From NCBI GenBank assembly GCA_965197635.1, contig CBDANN010000008.1, forward strand, positions 62,001 through 126,000: a stretch of 64,000 bases of DNA. Reading direction: 5' to 3'. Shown here in pieces: positions 15,545 through 25,100 of the stretch. Position 1 is the stretch's first letter. Each line of letters begins with the position of its first letter. The translations under genes and the position numbers were made by a program. The notes under the pieces were generated by a model, which was not told the origin of the DNA, did not search any database, and was given only the letters and a program-made list of their open reading frames with translations. Origin of the DNA: Bin87 sp965197635. Its GTDB lineage: Bacteria > Chloroflexota > Dehalococcoidia > Lucifugimonadales > UBA3495.

Positions 15545-18500
15545 CTAACTGGGCGAGGCCAGATACTCGTCGGTGGTCAGCACGCTGAAGTTGTCCAGGC
15601 CCGTGAGCATACTTTCCATGGCGGCGCGGGCAGTGTCCAGGGAGGTGAAGCACGGGATGCGACGTTCCACCGCAGCGCGGCGGATGTAGAAACCGTCCCG
15701 CATCACCGAGGTATCGCCGGACAGGGTGTTGACCACCGCCCCCACGGTGCCGTCGTTGATGACGTCCAGCACGTCGGGCGAGCCCTCGCCGATGCGCTTG
15801 GTGATGGTGGTAACGGGCAGGTCCATGGCGGTGATCATCGCCGCCGTCCCTTCGGTGGCGTAGAGGCGGCAACCGGCGTCCGCCAGTCCGCGGATCAAGG
15901 GCAGGGAGTCGGCTTTGTTCTGGTCTGAGATGCTCAGCAGGACACCCATGCCGGGGGACAGGTTGATACTGGCCGCCTGTAACGCCTTGGTCAGCGCCCT
16001 GGTGAAATCCCGGTCGATGCCCATGACCTCGCCGGTGGATTTCATCTCCGGCCCCATGTACCAGTCCACGCCCACCAGCTTTGACATGGAGAACACCGGG
16101 GCCTTGATGCCGACCAACTTCTGACGGGGCCACAACCCGCCCTCATAGCCCATGTCCTTGAGCTTGGCGTTCAGCATGACACGAGTGGCAAGGTTGGCGA
16201 CGGGAACGCCCGTCACCTTTGAGATGAAGGGTATGGTACGACTGCCGCGAGGGTTGACCTCCAGAACGTACACCGTGGTTTCTTCATTCTCATCGGACGG
16301 TCGGACGCTGGGGCTGCGGTAGGCGCTGCCACCCTGGAGGACAAACTGGATATTCATCAGGCCCCGTACCCCCAGGGCCAGGCCGATGCGAGTGGTGTAG
16401 TCCACCAGCGTATCCACTTCGGCCTCGGTGAGGTTCAGGCCGGGGTAGATGGCCATGGAGTCGCCGCTGTGTACCCCGGCCCGCTCGACGTGCTCCATGA
16501 TGCCGGGGATAAGCACCCGCTCGCCGTCGCAGATGGCGTCCACCTCGCACTCACGCCCTTCCATGTAGTGGTCCACGAGCACGTGCCGCTCAGGCGTGAC
16601 CTCGGTTGCGATAGTAAGGTAGCGGATGAGCTCGGTGGCGTTGCGCACGATTTCCATGGCCCGCCCGCCCAGCACGTAGCTGGGCCGCACCACCACGGGG
16701 TAACCGATGCGTTGGGCCACGGTGAGGGCCTGGTCAACGGACTGCACAGTGCCGCCGGGGGGCTGAGGGATACCCAGATCCACGAGGAACCGCTCGAACT
16801 TCTGCCGGTCGCTTGCGATGTCGATAGCCTCGGCGCTGGAACCCAGAATCGGCAGACCGGCAGCGGCCAGAGACTGGGACAGATTGATGGCGGTCTGTCC
16901 GCCGAATTGCACCAGGCTGGGCGGCGGGTTGTCGTCCACGGTTTCGTTGTCGATGATGTCGCGGACGGCTTCCTCGTCCAGCGGCTCGAAGTAGAGCCGG
17001 TCGCTGGTGTCGAAGTCGGTTGACACCGTTTCCGGGTTGGAGTTGACCATGATGCTGGCCACGCCGGCGTGGGAGAGTGCCCAGGCCGCGTGGACGCTGC
17101 AATAGTCGAACTCGATGCCCTGGCCGATGCGAATGGGTCCGCTGCCGATGACGACGGCCTTGGGACCGGTGAGGGGCAGGGCTTCGTTTTCGGTGTCGTA
17201 GGCGCTGTAATAGTAGGGAGTTGCCGCCTCGAACTCGGCGGCGCAGGTGTCCACCATCTTGAAAACGGGCTTGATGTCGTGGCGCAGACGCAACTGGCGC
17301 ACCTGCTCGGGAAGCAGGCCCGACAGCGTGGCGATTTCGGCGTCGGAAAAGCCCAGCCGCTTGGATGCCAATAGGGTGGCCGGCGTCAACGGGTTGCCCA
17401 GCAAGCGCCGTTCCTGGTCGACGATGCGCTCCAGCGCGGCGATGAACCAGGGGTCAATGCTGGTGTGCGCCACCAGTTGGTCGCGGGTTGCGCCGCGACG
17501 CAGCGCCGCCGTCAGCGCCCACAGGCGCAGGTCGTTGGGGTGCAGGGGCAGCGCGTCCAGCAGGGCCTGGTGATCTCTCCCGAAGTTGAAGCCGCGCCAT
17601 TCCTGAGATTCCCAGAGCAGCGATGAGTTGGATTGTTCCAGCGCGCGGGTGGCCTTTTGCAGGGCCGCCTCAAAGCTGCGGTCGATGGCCATGACCTCAC
17701 CGGTGGCCTTCATCTGCGTGGTGACCTGGCGGTCGCCGTCGGGGAACTTGTCGAAAGGCCAGCGGGGGATCTTGACCACGCAGTAATCCAGGGCCGGCTC
17801 GAAAGCGGCGCCGGTGCTGCCGGTGACGGCGTTGGGGATTTCGTCCAGCCGCCGGCCGACCGCGATCTTCGCCGACACGCGGGCGATGGGGTATCCGGTG
17901 GCCTTGCTGGCCAGAGCCGACGAACGGCTGACACGGGGATTGACCTCGATGACGTAGTATTCGGAGTCAGCTTCCCAGTCACTGGGCCGCTTCCGCATGG
18001 CATCAGGGTGAGGACGCAGGGCCAGCTGGATGTTGCAGCCGCCCTCGATGCCCAGACCGCGAATGATCTTGAGGCTGGCCGTGCGGAGCATCTGGTACTC
18101 TTTGTCCGTCAGCGTCTGGCTGGGGGCGACGACGATGCTGTCGCCGGTATGCGCGCCCATGGGGTCGAGGTTTTCCATGTTGCAGACGGTGATGCAGTTG
18201 TCGGCGCCGTCGCGGATTACCTCGTACTCAATCTCCTTCCAGCCCACGAGGGAGCGTTCCAGGAGAACCTGGCTGATGGGACTGGCGGACAGGCCGCTCG
18301 CCACGATAGCGAGGAACTCCTCTTCGGTATTGGCGATGCCGCCGCCGGTGCCGCCGAGGGTGTAAGCGGGACGAATCACCAGAGGCAGGCCCACCTCGGC
18401 GCGGTAGGCCTGAGCTTCGTCCATGGTGGACACCGTGCGGTTGGGCGGCATCGGCTCGCCGATGTCGGTGAGGAACTGGCGGAAATAGTCCCGGTCTTCC

Positions 18501-18880
18501 GACTTGCGGATGGTTTCCAGCGGGGTGCCAAGCAGGCGCACATCGTAGCGGTCCAGGACGCCGGCGTCGGCCAGGTCCACCGCCAGATTCAGACCGGTCT
18601 GTCCGCCCAGGGTGGGCAGAACACCGTCGGGCCGCTCGGTGGCGATGATACGCTCCAGCACCGGGACGGTCAGCGGCTCGATGTACACCCGATCCGCGAT
18701 GTCCCGGTCGGTCATGATGGTGGCCGGATTGGAATTGACCAGGACCACCGAGACCCCCTCCTCGCGGAGAGCCTTGCACGCCTGGGTGCCGGCGTAGTCA
18801 AACTCGGCGGCCTGGCCGATGATGATAGGACCGGAGCCGATGACCAGAACCTTGCGGGGTTGTTGCGGCGAGACGGTCAA
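15545..18880 (-). CDS. carB: Carbamoyl-phosphate synthase large subunit
   Basis: Uses ammonia from CarA, bicarbonate and two ATP to form carbamoyl phosphate for pyrimidine and arginine synthesis. At 1111 residues it is full length. It has two homologous ATP-grasp halves: KVLVIGSGPIIIGQAAEFDYAG near the N-terminus and AVVIGSGPIRIGQGIEFDYCS near residue 580. The C-terminal MGS-like regulatory domain is from about 960. The second half carries an unusual insertion (QGGSAYRSPSVRPSDENEETT) before VYVLEVNPRGSRT. It is the last gene of the pyr operon. Confidence 0.97.
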   Translation of the reverse strand: MTVSPQQPRKVLVIGSGPIIIGQAAEFDYAGTQACKALREEGVSVVLVNSNPATIMTDRDIADRVYIEPLTVPVLERIIATERPDGVLPTLGGQTGLNLAVDLADAGVLDRYDVRLLGTPLETIRKSEDRDYFRQFLTDIGEPMPPNRTVSTMDEAQAYRAEVGLPLVIRPAYTLGGTGGGIANTEEEFLAIVASGLSASPISQVLLERSLVGWKEIEYEVIRDGADNCITVCNMENLDPMGAHTGDSIVVAPSQTLTDKEYQMLRTASLKIIRGLGIEGGCNIQLALRPHPDAMRKRPSDWEADSEYYVIEVNPRVSRSSALASKATGYPIARVSAKIAVGRRLDEIPNAVTGSTGAAFEPALDYCVVKIPRWPFDKFPDGDRQVTTQMKATGEVMAIDRSFEAALQKATRALEQSNSSLLWESQEWRGFNFGRDHQALLDALPLHPNDLRLWALTAALRRGATRDQLVAHTSIDPWFIAALERIVDQERRLLGNPLTPATLLASKRLGFSDAEIATLSGLLPEQVRQLRLRHDIKPVFKMVDTCAAEFEAATPYYYSAYDTENEALPLTGPKAVVIGSGPIRIGQGIEFDYCSVHAAWALSHAGVASIMVNSNPETVSTDFDTSDRLYFEPLDEEAVRDIIDNETVDDNPPPSLVQFGGQTAINLSQSLAAAGLPILGSSAEAIDIASDRQKFERFLVDLGIPQPPGGTVQSVDQALTVAQRIGYPVVVRPSYVLGGRAMEIVRNATELIRYLTIATEVTPERHVLVDHYMEGRECEVDAICDGERVLIPGIMEHVERAGVHSGDSMAIYPGLNLTEAEVDTLVDYTTRIGLALGVRGLMNIQFVLQGGSAYRSPSVRPSDENEETTVYVLEVNPRGSRTIPFISKVTGVPVANLATRVMLNAKLKDMGYEGGLWPRQKLVGIKAPVFSMSKLVGVDWYMGPEMKSTGEVMGIDRDFTRALTKALQAASINLSPGMGVLLSISDQNKADSLPLIRGLADAGCRLYATEGTAAMITAMDLPVTTITKRIGEGSPDVLDVINDGTVGAVVNTLSGDTSVMRDGFYIRRAAVERRIPCFTSLDTARAAMESMLTGLDNFSVLTTDEYLASPS

Positions 18881-18910
18881 TGCGTTGTCCTCTGCTGGTT
18901 GCGTGGCGAT

Positions 18911-19336
18911 TCAGGAGAAACGGGGCATCGTTCCGGGCAGTTCCATCAGCTGTCGTTCGACGAGGGCATTCATCATCTGGAAGATGAACGCGCCGAAGAA
19001 CTCGCCTTCGGCGTCAAAGTGGCTCATGTCGATTCCGCCGTCGGGAGTGCGCGGCGGGATGATGAAGTCGGTGGCGTCGAAGCCGGCGTTGACGGCGTGA
19101 ACGAAGCCCACCGGCTGGTCGCTGATCGGCTGTCCGGCGGCGGGGTCAGTGACCTTGACGGCCAGTTCCCAGCGCGCGCCCAGCTGACCGCGGCTGACCG
19201 CTGCCAGCAGGTATCCGTGGCCGTCGCGGGAGAAGGTGGGCACGGTTTCCTGGAGCATGGCAAGGGTGTCGTTGAGGCTGATGGGCAACTGGGTTTCTAT
19301 GCCCTGTTCCAGCAGAAAAGCGGTGAATCCGGTCAT
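18911..19336 (-). CDS. Hypothetical protein between carA and carB
   Basis: A 141-residue protein of unrecognised family. Its ATG overlaps the predicted carA stop as ATGA, and it ends about 30 bases before carB, so it is an integral member of the pyr operon. The sequence is mixed alpha/beta with RDGHGYLLAAVSRGQLGARWELAVKV and a C-terminal helix (GEFFGAFIFQMMNALVERQL). A role linked to pyrimidine synthesis is inferred from position only. Confidence 0.65.
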   Translation of the reverse strand: MTGFTAFLLEQGIETQLPISLNDTLAMLQETVPTFSRDGHGYLLAAVSRGQLGARWELAVKVTDPAAGQPISDQPVGFVHAVNAGFDATDFIIPPRTPDGGIDMSHFDAEGEFFGAFIFQMMNALVERQLMELPGTMPRFS

Positions 19337-20467
19337 CGGTAATTGGCCTCCGCAGGGTTGGCGTCGTCGATCATGGTGAGGAAGCGATCGAAAAGGTACT
19401 CGTTGTCCTGGGGGCCGGGCGACGCCTCGGAGTGGTACTGGATGGTGAACAGGGGCAACTCCCGGTGCCGCAGGCCCTCCACCGTATTATCGTTGAGGTT
19501 GATGTGCGATACCTCTAACCCTGGCGGCAGGTTATCGGCGGAAACGGCGTAACCGTGGTTCTGGGCGGTGATGTGGACCTCGCTGGGTGAGCAGGTCTTT
19601 CACCGGATGGTTGCCGCCCCGGTGTCCAAATTTCAGCTTGTAGGTGCCGGCGCCCAGGGCGCGGGCCGCCAACTGGTGCCCCAGGCAGATGCCCATTGTG
19701 GGAACCCGACCGATGAGCTGGCGCAGGTTGCTCACGATGTTCCCCAGCAGCTCCGGGTCGCCCGGACCGGGGGAGAGCAGGATACCGTTGGGCTGCATTG
19801 CCAGGATATCCTCGGCTGGGGTGTAGGCCGGCACGGTGATTACTTCGCAACCCCGGCTTTGCAGCAGCCGCAGGATGTTGTACTTGACACCGGCGTCGGT
19901 CACCAGGATGCGGCGGACGCCGGCCGGAGGTGGTGTTGTCGGATAGCCGGCATGCTCGCCGTTGTCCCAAGCGTACGCGCCGGGCGTTGTCACGGTACTG
20001 ACCAGGTCCAGATTGTCGTACCGCGGTATGTCAGCCAAACGCTGGAGCGCTGTGTCCGGATCGTCGGAGGTGATTAGGCCGGTCATCACGCCACGGGTGC
20101 GGAGGCGGCGGGTCAGGGCGCGAGTGTCGATGCCGCTGATGCCTGGGATGTTGTATTCCTCCAGGAATGCGTGGAGGGTCATGTCGCTGGAGGCGTGGCT
20201 GGGCAGGTCGCAGTGCTGGCGAACGATGAGCGCCGATACTTGAATGCGCCGGGATTCGAAGTCCCGGCGGTTGATCCCATAGTTGCCCACCAGCGGATAG
20301 GTGAGCGCCACCATCTGGCCGGCGTAGGATGGATCGGTAAGCACCTCCTGGTAGCCGGTCATGGTGGTGTTGAAAACCACCTCGCCCCAGCCGTCCCGCT
20401 GCGCGCCGAATGATTCGCCGGTGAATACGGAGCCGTCTTCCAAAGCCAGGTGTACCGGGCGCGCCAC
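19333..20467 (-). CDS. carA: Carbamoyl-phosphate synthase small subunit, with apparent frameshift
   Basis: Glutaminase subunit that supplies ammonia to CarB. Residues 1 to about 295 read in one frame: LALEDGSVFTGESFG, FNTTMTGYQEVLTDPSY, and the class I amidotransferase nucleophile GICLGHQLAARALG, ending GGNHPVKDLLTQR. The frame then goes wrong and would stop at 19532. One base off, the next frame continues exactly as the family requires (VHITAQNHGYAVSADN ... FTIQYHSEASPGPQDNEY, with the catalytic His and Glu) to a TGA at 19333. A one-base insertion near 19580 explains this. GTG start; GGAGG upstream; one-base overlap with pyrC. Confidence 0.85.
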
Positions 20468-21843
20468 TAACTACCTCCATTACGGAACATGGTCGGTTCC
20501 TCGAACACTACTTTGCCGCCCACCAATGTTGCGGCCACGCGGCCGCTCAATTCCACCCCTTGCAGCGGCGTGTTCCGGCCCAGTGATGCAAACTCGTTCA
20601 CGTCAACCGTCCAGCGCGCTTCCGGGTCGAACAGGACCACATCCGCCGGCGTCCCCGGCGACAGCGATGCGTAGGGTGCGAGTGCCTCGCCCAGAACGCG
20701 GGCCGGGCCGGCGGTCAGCCTCTCTACCATCGTGGACAGGTCAACGTGGCCCTGATGCACCGGTTCCATCAGCGTGCCGAGGGCCGTCTCCAGCACGCTG
20801 ATGCCGAAGGCCGCGTCGTGGTAGGTGCATTCCTTGCTGGCCGGTTCGTGGGGCGCGTGGTCGGTGGCGACGCAATCTATCGTGCCGTCGGCCAGACCGG
20901 CGACGCAGGCGGCAACGTCGGCGGGAGTCCGCAGCGGCGGGTACATCTTGGTGTTGGTGTCGTAGGCCGCTGGGCCGGCGAAGCCGTCGGAATTGCCCCT
21001 TCCGCCCATGGCCCACTCGTCGGTGAGCGCCAGATGGTGCGGGCACACTTCGGCGGTTACGGGAATGCTCCGGCCTTTGGCCTGGCGCACCATGGCTACG
21101 CTGCCGGCCGAGCTGAGATGAGCCAGATGCAGCCGGCCGCCGGTGAGTTCCGCCAAGGCAATGTCCCGGGCCACCATGGCCTCTTCGGCCACCGCCGGGA
21201 TGCCGGCCAGGCCCAGACGGCTGCTGACCCAACCCTCGGCCATGACGCCGCCGGGACACAGGGCATGGTCCTGGCAGTGGTTGGTGATGGGCGCGGCCAG
21301 GTCTCGGCTGTAGGTCAAGGCCAGGCGCATCAGGCCCGCGTCATGCACCGGGTCGCCATCGTCGCTGAAACCCACCACGCCCGCCGAGATCAGCTCTTCC
21401 ATGTCGGCCAGCTCCCGGCCGGCCCGGTCGCGGGTAACGCAACCGATGACCTGAACCCGCACGGGCGCGACGGCGGCGCGGTTCCGCACGTAGTCCACCA
21501 CAGCCGCGTTGTCGATGGCCGGATCGGTGTTGGGCATGGCGCAGATGGTGGTGAAACCGCCCCGGGCCGCTGCCGCGGCGCCGGTGGCGATGGTCTCCTT
21601 GTACTCGAACCCCGGTTCCCGCAGGTGCGTATGGATGTCGATGAAACCGGGGGCGACCACCAGGCCACGGGCGTCAATGACCCGCGTGTTTGGGTCAAGG
21701 GAATCTGCCGGCACGGAACTCGCGACCGCCTTCACGACACCGTCGCTGATGAGCACATCGGCCACGCCGTCCATTCCGTTAGCCGGGTCAATCACCCGGC
21801 CGCCAGCTATCAACGTGGGCAGGATGCCAGTCATCGTCGCCAT
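20467..21843 (-). CDS. pyrC: Dihydroorotase
   Basis: Zinc amidohydrolase that cyclises carbamoyl-aspartate to dihydroorotate. The 458 residues are of the class I (long) type: GFIDIHTHLREPGFEYKE with the metal-binding HxH, GGFTTICAMPNTDPAID, HLAHLSSAGS, and DCVATDHAPHEPASKE with the metal-binding Asp. An extra segment, DEWAMGGRGNSDGFAGPAAY, lies before the conserved TKMYPPLR. It follows pyrB by three bases and overlaps carA by one base. Confidence 0.95.
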   Translation of the reverse strand: MATMTGILPTLIAGGRVIDPANGMDGVADVLISDGVVKAVASSVPADSLDPNTRVIDARGLVVAPGFIDIHTHLREPGFEYKETIATGAAAAARGGFTTICAMPNTDPAIDNAAVVDYVRNRAAVAPVRVQVIGCVTRDRAGRELADMEELISAGVVGFSDDGDPVHDAGLMRLALTYSRDLAAPITNHCQDHALCPGGVMAEGWVSSRLGLAGIPAVAEEAMVARDIALAELTGGRLHLAHLSSAGSVAMVRQAKGRSIPVTAEVCPHHLALTDEWAMGGRGNSDGFAGPAAYDTNTKMYPPLRTPADVAACVAGLADGTIDCVATDHAPHEPASKECTYHDAAFGISVLETALGTLMEPVHQGHVDLSTMVERLTAGPARVLGEALAPYASLSPGTPADVVLFDPEARWTVDVNEFASLGRNTPLQGVELSGRVAATLVGGKVVFEEPTMFRNGGS

Positions 21844-21846
21844 CGG

Positions 21847-22881
21847 TCAGTTTGCCGCCGTTCCGTATCCCACGAGTTGAAAAAGCAGGGCCATGCGGAT
21901 GGCTACGCCGTTGGTGACCTGTTCCTCGATCAGCGAGCGTTCTCCGTGGGCGAGCGCCGTGCTGACCTCGATGCCCTCGTTCATCGGGCCGGGGTGCATG
22001 AGCAGTGCGTTGGGGTTGGCGCGGGTCATGCGTTCGTGGTTCACCTGCCAGCGCCGGATGTACTCGCGCAGGCTGGGGAAGAAACCCCGCTGTTGTCGTT
22101 CCGTTTGCAGTCGCAACGCCATCACCAGGTCGGCCCCCTCAATGGCGGCGTCCAGGTCGGGCTGCGGGTGCACGTTTGCCAGTAGGTTATGGAGGCCGTT
22201 GCTGCTCGCTGCGCCCCATCCTGCCGGGGTGAACGGGTCGGGCAGCAGCGTGGGCGGGCCGGAGAGAACGACGTTGGCCCCCAGGCGGGCGAACCCCCAG
22301 ATGGCGGAACGCGCCACCCGGCTGTGCAGAACGTCGCCGACGATGACCACCTTGCGGCCGGCGATTTCACCCAGGTGCTCTCGGGCGGTGTACAAGTCGA
22401 GCAGGCCCTGGGTGGGATGCGCGTGGGCGCCGTCGCCGGCGTTGACGATGGCGACGTTGTCCAAAGTGCGGGCTAGGAAATTGGGCGCGCCCGAGTGCGG
22501 GTGGCGGATCACGATAGCGTCCACGCCCATTGCCTGCAGGGTGAGGCCGGTATTGAGTAGCGATTCGCCCTTCTCCACGCTGCTGGCCGTGGCGGTCATG
22601 TTGATCACGTCGGCGCTCAGGATCTTGCCGGCTTCCTCGAAGGAGATGCGGGTGCGGGTGCTGGCCTCGTAGAACAGGGTTACGATGACACGGCCTCGCA
22701 GCGTAGGCACCTTTTTGACTTCGCGGCTGAGCACTTCCCGCATGGCAGCGGCGTCGTCCAGCACGGCGGTTATCTCGGCCGCGGTGAAGTCGTCCAGGTC
22801 CAGCACGTGGCGACGCCGGGCGAGGCCGGCGGACATTTGTGACTCCGATGCTACGATGTGGGTTGCGGTGTCAGTTGCCAT
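21847..22881 (-). CDS. pyrB: Aspartate carbamoyltransferase, catalytic subunit
   Basis: Condenses carbamoyl phosphate with aspartate. The carbamoyl-phosphate-binding motif YEASTRTRISFEEA is present near residue 70, followed by VEKGESLLNTGLTLQAMG, HPHSGAPNFLAR, AGDGAHAHPTQGLLDLYT and MHPGPMNEGIEV. A roughly 10-residue insertion (FTPAGWGAASSNG) sits in the aspartate domain. The ATG at 22881 overlaps the pyrR stop as TGATG and is preferred over an upstream in-frame ATG at 22908. No pyrI is present. Confidence 0.95.
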   Translation of the reverse strand: MATDTATHIVASESQMSAGLARRRHVLDLDDFTAAEITAVLDDAAAMREVLSREVKKVPTLRGRVIVTLFYEASTRTRISFEEAGKILSADVINMTATASSVEKGESLLNTGLTLQAMGVDAIVIRHPHSGAPNFLARTLDNVAIVNAGDGAHAHPTQGLLDLYTAREHLGEIAGRKVVIVGDVLHSRVARSAIWGFARLGANVVLSGPPTLLPDPFTPAGWGAASSNGLHNLLANVHPQPDLDAAIEGADLVMALRLQTERQQRGFFPSLREYIRRWQVNHERMTRANPNALLMHPGPMNEGIEVSTALAHGERSLIEEQVTNGVAIRMALLFQLVGYGTAAN

Positions 22882-23435
22882 CAGGCCGCTCCGCGCTCCG
22901 TGATGCACACGTCGTCCACACCATCGGTTTCGGACAGACGGACCCGCACCAGTTCGGATTGCCGGGTGGGGATGTTCTTACCGACAAAATCGGCACGGAT
23001 GGGTAGCTCGCGGTGGCCCCGGTCCACCAGCGCGGCCACCTGGATGCGCAGGGGGCGGCCCAGGTCGCTGACGGCATCCATGGCAGCGCGCACCGTGCGT
23101 CCGGTGTAAATCACGTCGTCGACCAGCACGACGGCACGGCCGGCCACGTCCACGGGCATGGTGGTAGGACGCACGCGAACCCGGGGCCGTTCGGACAGAT
23201 CATCCCGGTACAGATTAATGTCCAGGTGTCCCACGGGCACGGCTGCATTTTCTGACCGCGCTATGTGCTGGGCCAACCGCTCCGCGATGGGCACGCCCCG
23301 GGTGCGGATGCCAGCCAGCAGCAGCCCGGAAGCGCCGTGATTGCTCTCTAGGATCTCGTGGAACATCCGGGTCAACGCCCGCCGGATCTCGTCAGCGTCC
23401 ATGACCTGACGCCCGACAGAAGCGGCATCGTTCAT
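22881..23435 (-). CDS. pyrR: PyrR bifunctional regulator / uracil phosphoribosyltransferase
   Basis: RNA-binding attenuation protein that senses UMP/UTP and binds the pyr leader; many members also have UPRTase activity. The 184 residues have VMDADEIRRALTRMFHEILE, LAGIRTRGVPIAERL, DINLYRDDL and the PRPP loop VVLVDDVIYTGRTVRAAMDA. The ATG at 23435 gives the usual length (about 180); the frame stays open upstream to 23570, but that part is the leader RNA. As first gene it fits autoregulation of the operon through the attenuator described separately. Confidence 0.93.
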   Translation of the reverse strand: MNDAASVGRQVMDADEIRRALTRMFHEILESNHGASGLLLAGIRTRGVPIAERLAQHIARSENAAVPVGHLDINLYRDDLSERPRVRVRPTTMPVDVAGRAVVLVDDVIYTGRTVRAAMDAVSDLGRPLRIQVAALVDRGHRELPIRADFVGKNIPTRQSELVRVRLSETDGVDDVCITERGAA

Positions 23436-23471
23436 GCCAGCCGGAACGGTAATGTTGGTGGAAGTGACTAT

Positions 23472-23509
23472 AAAAACCCTGCCTGGCACCGGTGTCTGGT
23501 ACGGGCGGG
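23472..23509 (-). terminator. Attenuator hairpin of the pyr operon leader
   Basis: On the minus strand a GC-rich imperfect hairpin (CCCGCC...UACC/GGUG...GGCAGGG, with small bulges) is followed at once by UUUUU at 23476-23472. It ends about 37 bases upstream of pyrR. With the PyrR-binding motif about 70 bases upstream this is the expected terminator of PyrR-mediated attenuation. Confidence 0.6.
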
Positions 23510-23578
23510 GTCGCGTCAGCAGCCGGAGCATCGCCTTCCGTCGGAAAGCCCCGGTACGGTTTGCGCTCACGCTTTGCC

Positions 23579-23592
23579 AGCCTCGCCGGACT
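23579..23592 (-). promoter_or_regulatory. PyrR-binding RNA motif
   Basis: The minus strand reads AGTCCGGCGAGGCT, matching the published PyrR-binding consensus ARUCCNGNGAGGYU at every defined position. It lies in the leader RNA between a putative promoter and the terminator hairpin, upstream of pyrR, where the anti-antiterminator loop is expected. Confidence 0.75.
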
Positions 23593-23626
23593 GCCTTAAA
23601 AGCGGCGTCGCTATTTCACGGCCAGT

Positions 23627-23656
23627 ATTTTAGCATTAGGATGGCAAGTTTGGGAA
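23627..23656 (-). promoter_or_regulatory. Putative promoter of the pyr operon
   Basis: The minus strand has TTCCCA, 18 bases, then TGCTAAAAT, an extended -10 (TGnTAAAAT). Transcription would begin near 23620 and give a leader of about 185 bases before pyrR, containing the PyrR motif and terminator. Confidence 0.45.
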
Positions 23657-23671
23657 TACGCAATAAACGAG

Positions 23672-25100
23672 GTAACTGTTCAGACTAGTCTAAATCTGAT
23701 GAGCCAGATAGATTACAAGCATGAAACTGCTTGTGGATTTAGCCGAGGTTTCCCGGGAGGAGTTGATTGAGATAATCGGTCAACTCATCAGCTTGATCGA
23801 GGCTCAGGAAGCCCGGATTGCCGAGTTGGCAGGCCAGCAGAAGGCTCCAACGGAGGGAGGTAAGGAGCGGAAGCCGCCCTCCTGGGTCAAGGCCAACCGG
23901 CCGGACCGCCCCCAGCAGGAACGCCAGAAGCGCGCCCACGGCTTTGCCCGGCGGCGGGAGGAGCCCACCCACTGGGAGGAGCACGCCACGCCAGTTGTCC
24001 CAGCTGCGGGATTCCCCTGCCGGGCGGGCGGGTGCGTCGGCGCCGCCAGATCATAACCATACCTCGGGTGCGAGCACGGGTGGCTGAGCATGTGGTGCTG
24101 GAGCGCACTTGCCGGAAGTGCGGGCAGCGGTGGTCCCCCGAACCGGATTGGGGCGCCCTGGTGGTGGGGCGGCAACGGGTGGGCATCTCAGTTCAGCAGG
24201 AAGTATGCGTGCTCCGGGAGGAGTGCCGGCTGCCCTATGGAGTGATGCAACGCTACCTGAAGTGGCGCTGCGGACTGGGCCTTAGCGTGGGGGAACTGGT
24301 GGCCTTGGCGCGTGGAGCGGCGGGCGCGGCCCGGGGGAGCGCCACCGGCTGCAAGAAGAGCTTCGAGCCAGTCCGGTGGTGTACGGGGACGAGACGGGCT
24401 GGCGGGAAGATGGCCACAACGGGTATCTCTGGAGCTTCAGCGCTCCGGAGGCGCGCTGCTGCCTCCGCCGGCCCAGCCGGGGCCGGGAGGTGGTTGCGGA
24501 GGTGTTGGGAGCTGAGTTTGACGGCGTGCTGGTCAGCGACTGCTACGGCGCTTACAACGTGCAGCAAGGGCTGCATCAGAGCTGCTGGACCCATCTGCTG
24601 CGGGATATCCACCGGCTGAAGGAACCATACCCCCAACACCAGGGTCGGGCCGGATGGGCTCAACGGGTGCGGGAGGTGTATGACCAGGCCCAAGCCTATC
24701 CCGGTCCCGACCCAGGACTGCCGGCAACGGTGCAGCGGGCCCAGCGGGTAAAGCTGCAACCGCAGTGCCAGCCGCGGCTATGGTCCATCTGTCAGCCTTG
24801 CCTGGACAGCGATGCGCCCATGAGCGTGCGGTGCCAGCGGGTGGAACGCTTCCTCCCGGAGTTGTTCACCTTCGTCGCCGAACCCCGGGCTAAGGCGGAC
24901 AACAACGCGGCGGAGCGCAGCCTGCGCCCTATGGTGGTGAGCCGGAAGATCAGCGGCGGGACCCGTTCACCGGAGGGGAGCAACACCAAGAGCGTTCTGG
25001 CTTCCCTGTTCGGCACCTGGCGCTTGCGCGGCCGCAACCCCTACCAAGCACTAAACTCCATCCTCTCCCAACCCCTACTCGCCCCAGCCTGAACTGTTAC
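23672..25100 (+). mobile_element. IS66-like element, degenerate copy
   Basis: The ends are the inverted repeats GTAACTGTTCAG (23672-23683) and CTGAACTGTTAC (25089-25100), with one mismatch. They match the ends of the better-preserved IS66-like element at 49106-50536. No 8-bp target duplication is seen at the flanks, and the left flank is the pyr leader while the right flank is an IS110 remnant, so adjacent DNA has been lost or rearranged. Confidence 0.75.
23721..25092 (+). pseudogene. IS66-family transposase, frameshifted
   Basis: Three reading frames in succession make one IS66 transposase. The N-terminal coiled coil and Pro/Lys/Arg-rich region is read to about 24000, a zinc-finger-like CRKCGQRW region and helical part from about 24040 to 24330, and the DDE core from about 24376 (VYGDETGWREDGHNGYLW, LVSDCYGAYN, DNNAAERSLRP). 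At least two frameshifts make it inactive unless they are sequence errors. Confidence 0.8.

Noticed and set aside
17633..19342. 569-residue open frame on the plus strand opposite carB
   Set aside because: It is a long shadow of carB caused by high GC. Its composition (Gly/Val/Asp/His-rich) has no domain, and carB on the minus strand is unmistakable.
20746..22185. 479-residue open frame opposite pyrC and pyrB
   Set aside because: Shadow frame crossing a gene boundary; both minus-strand genes have full catalytic motifs.
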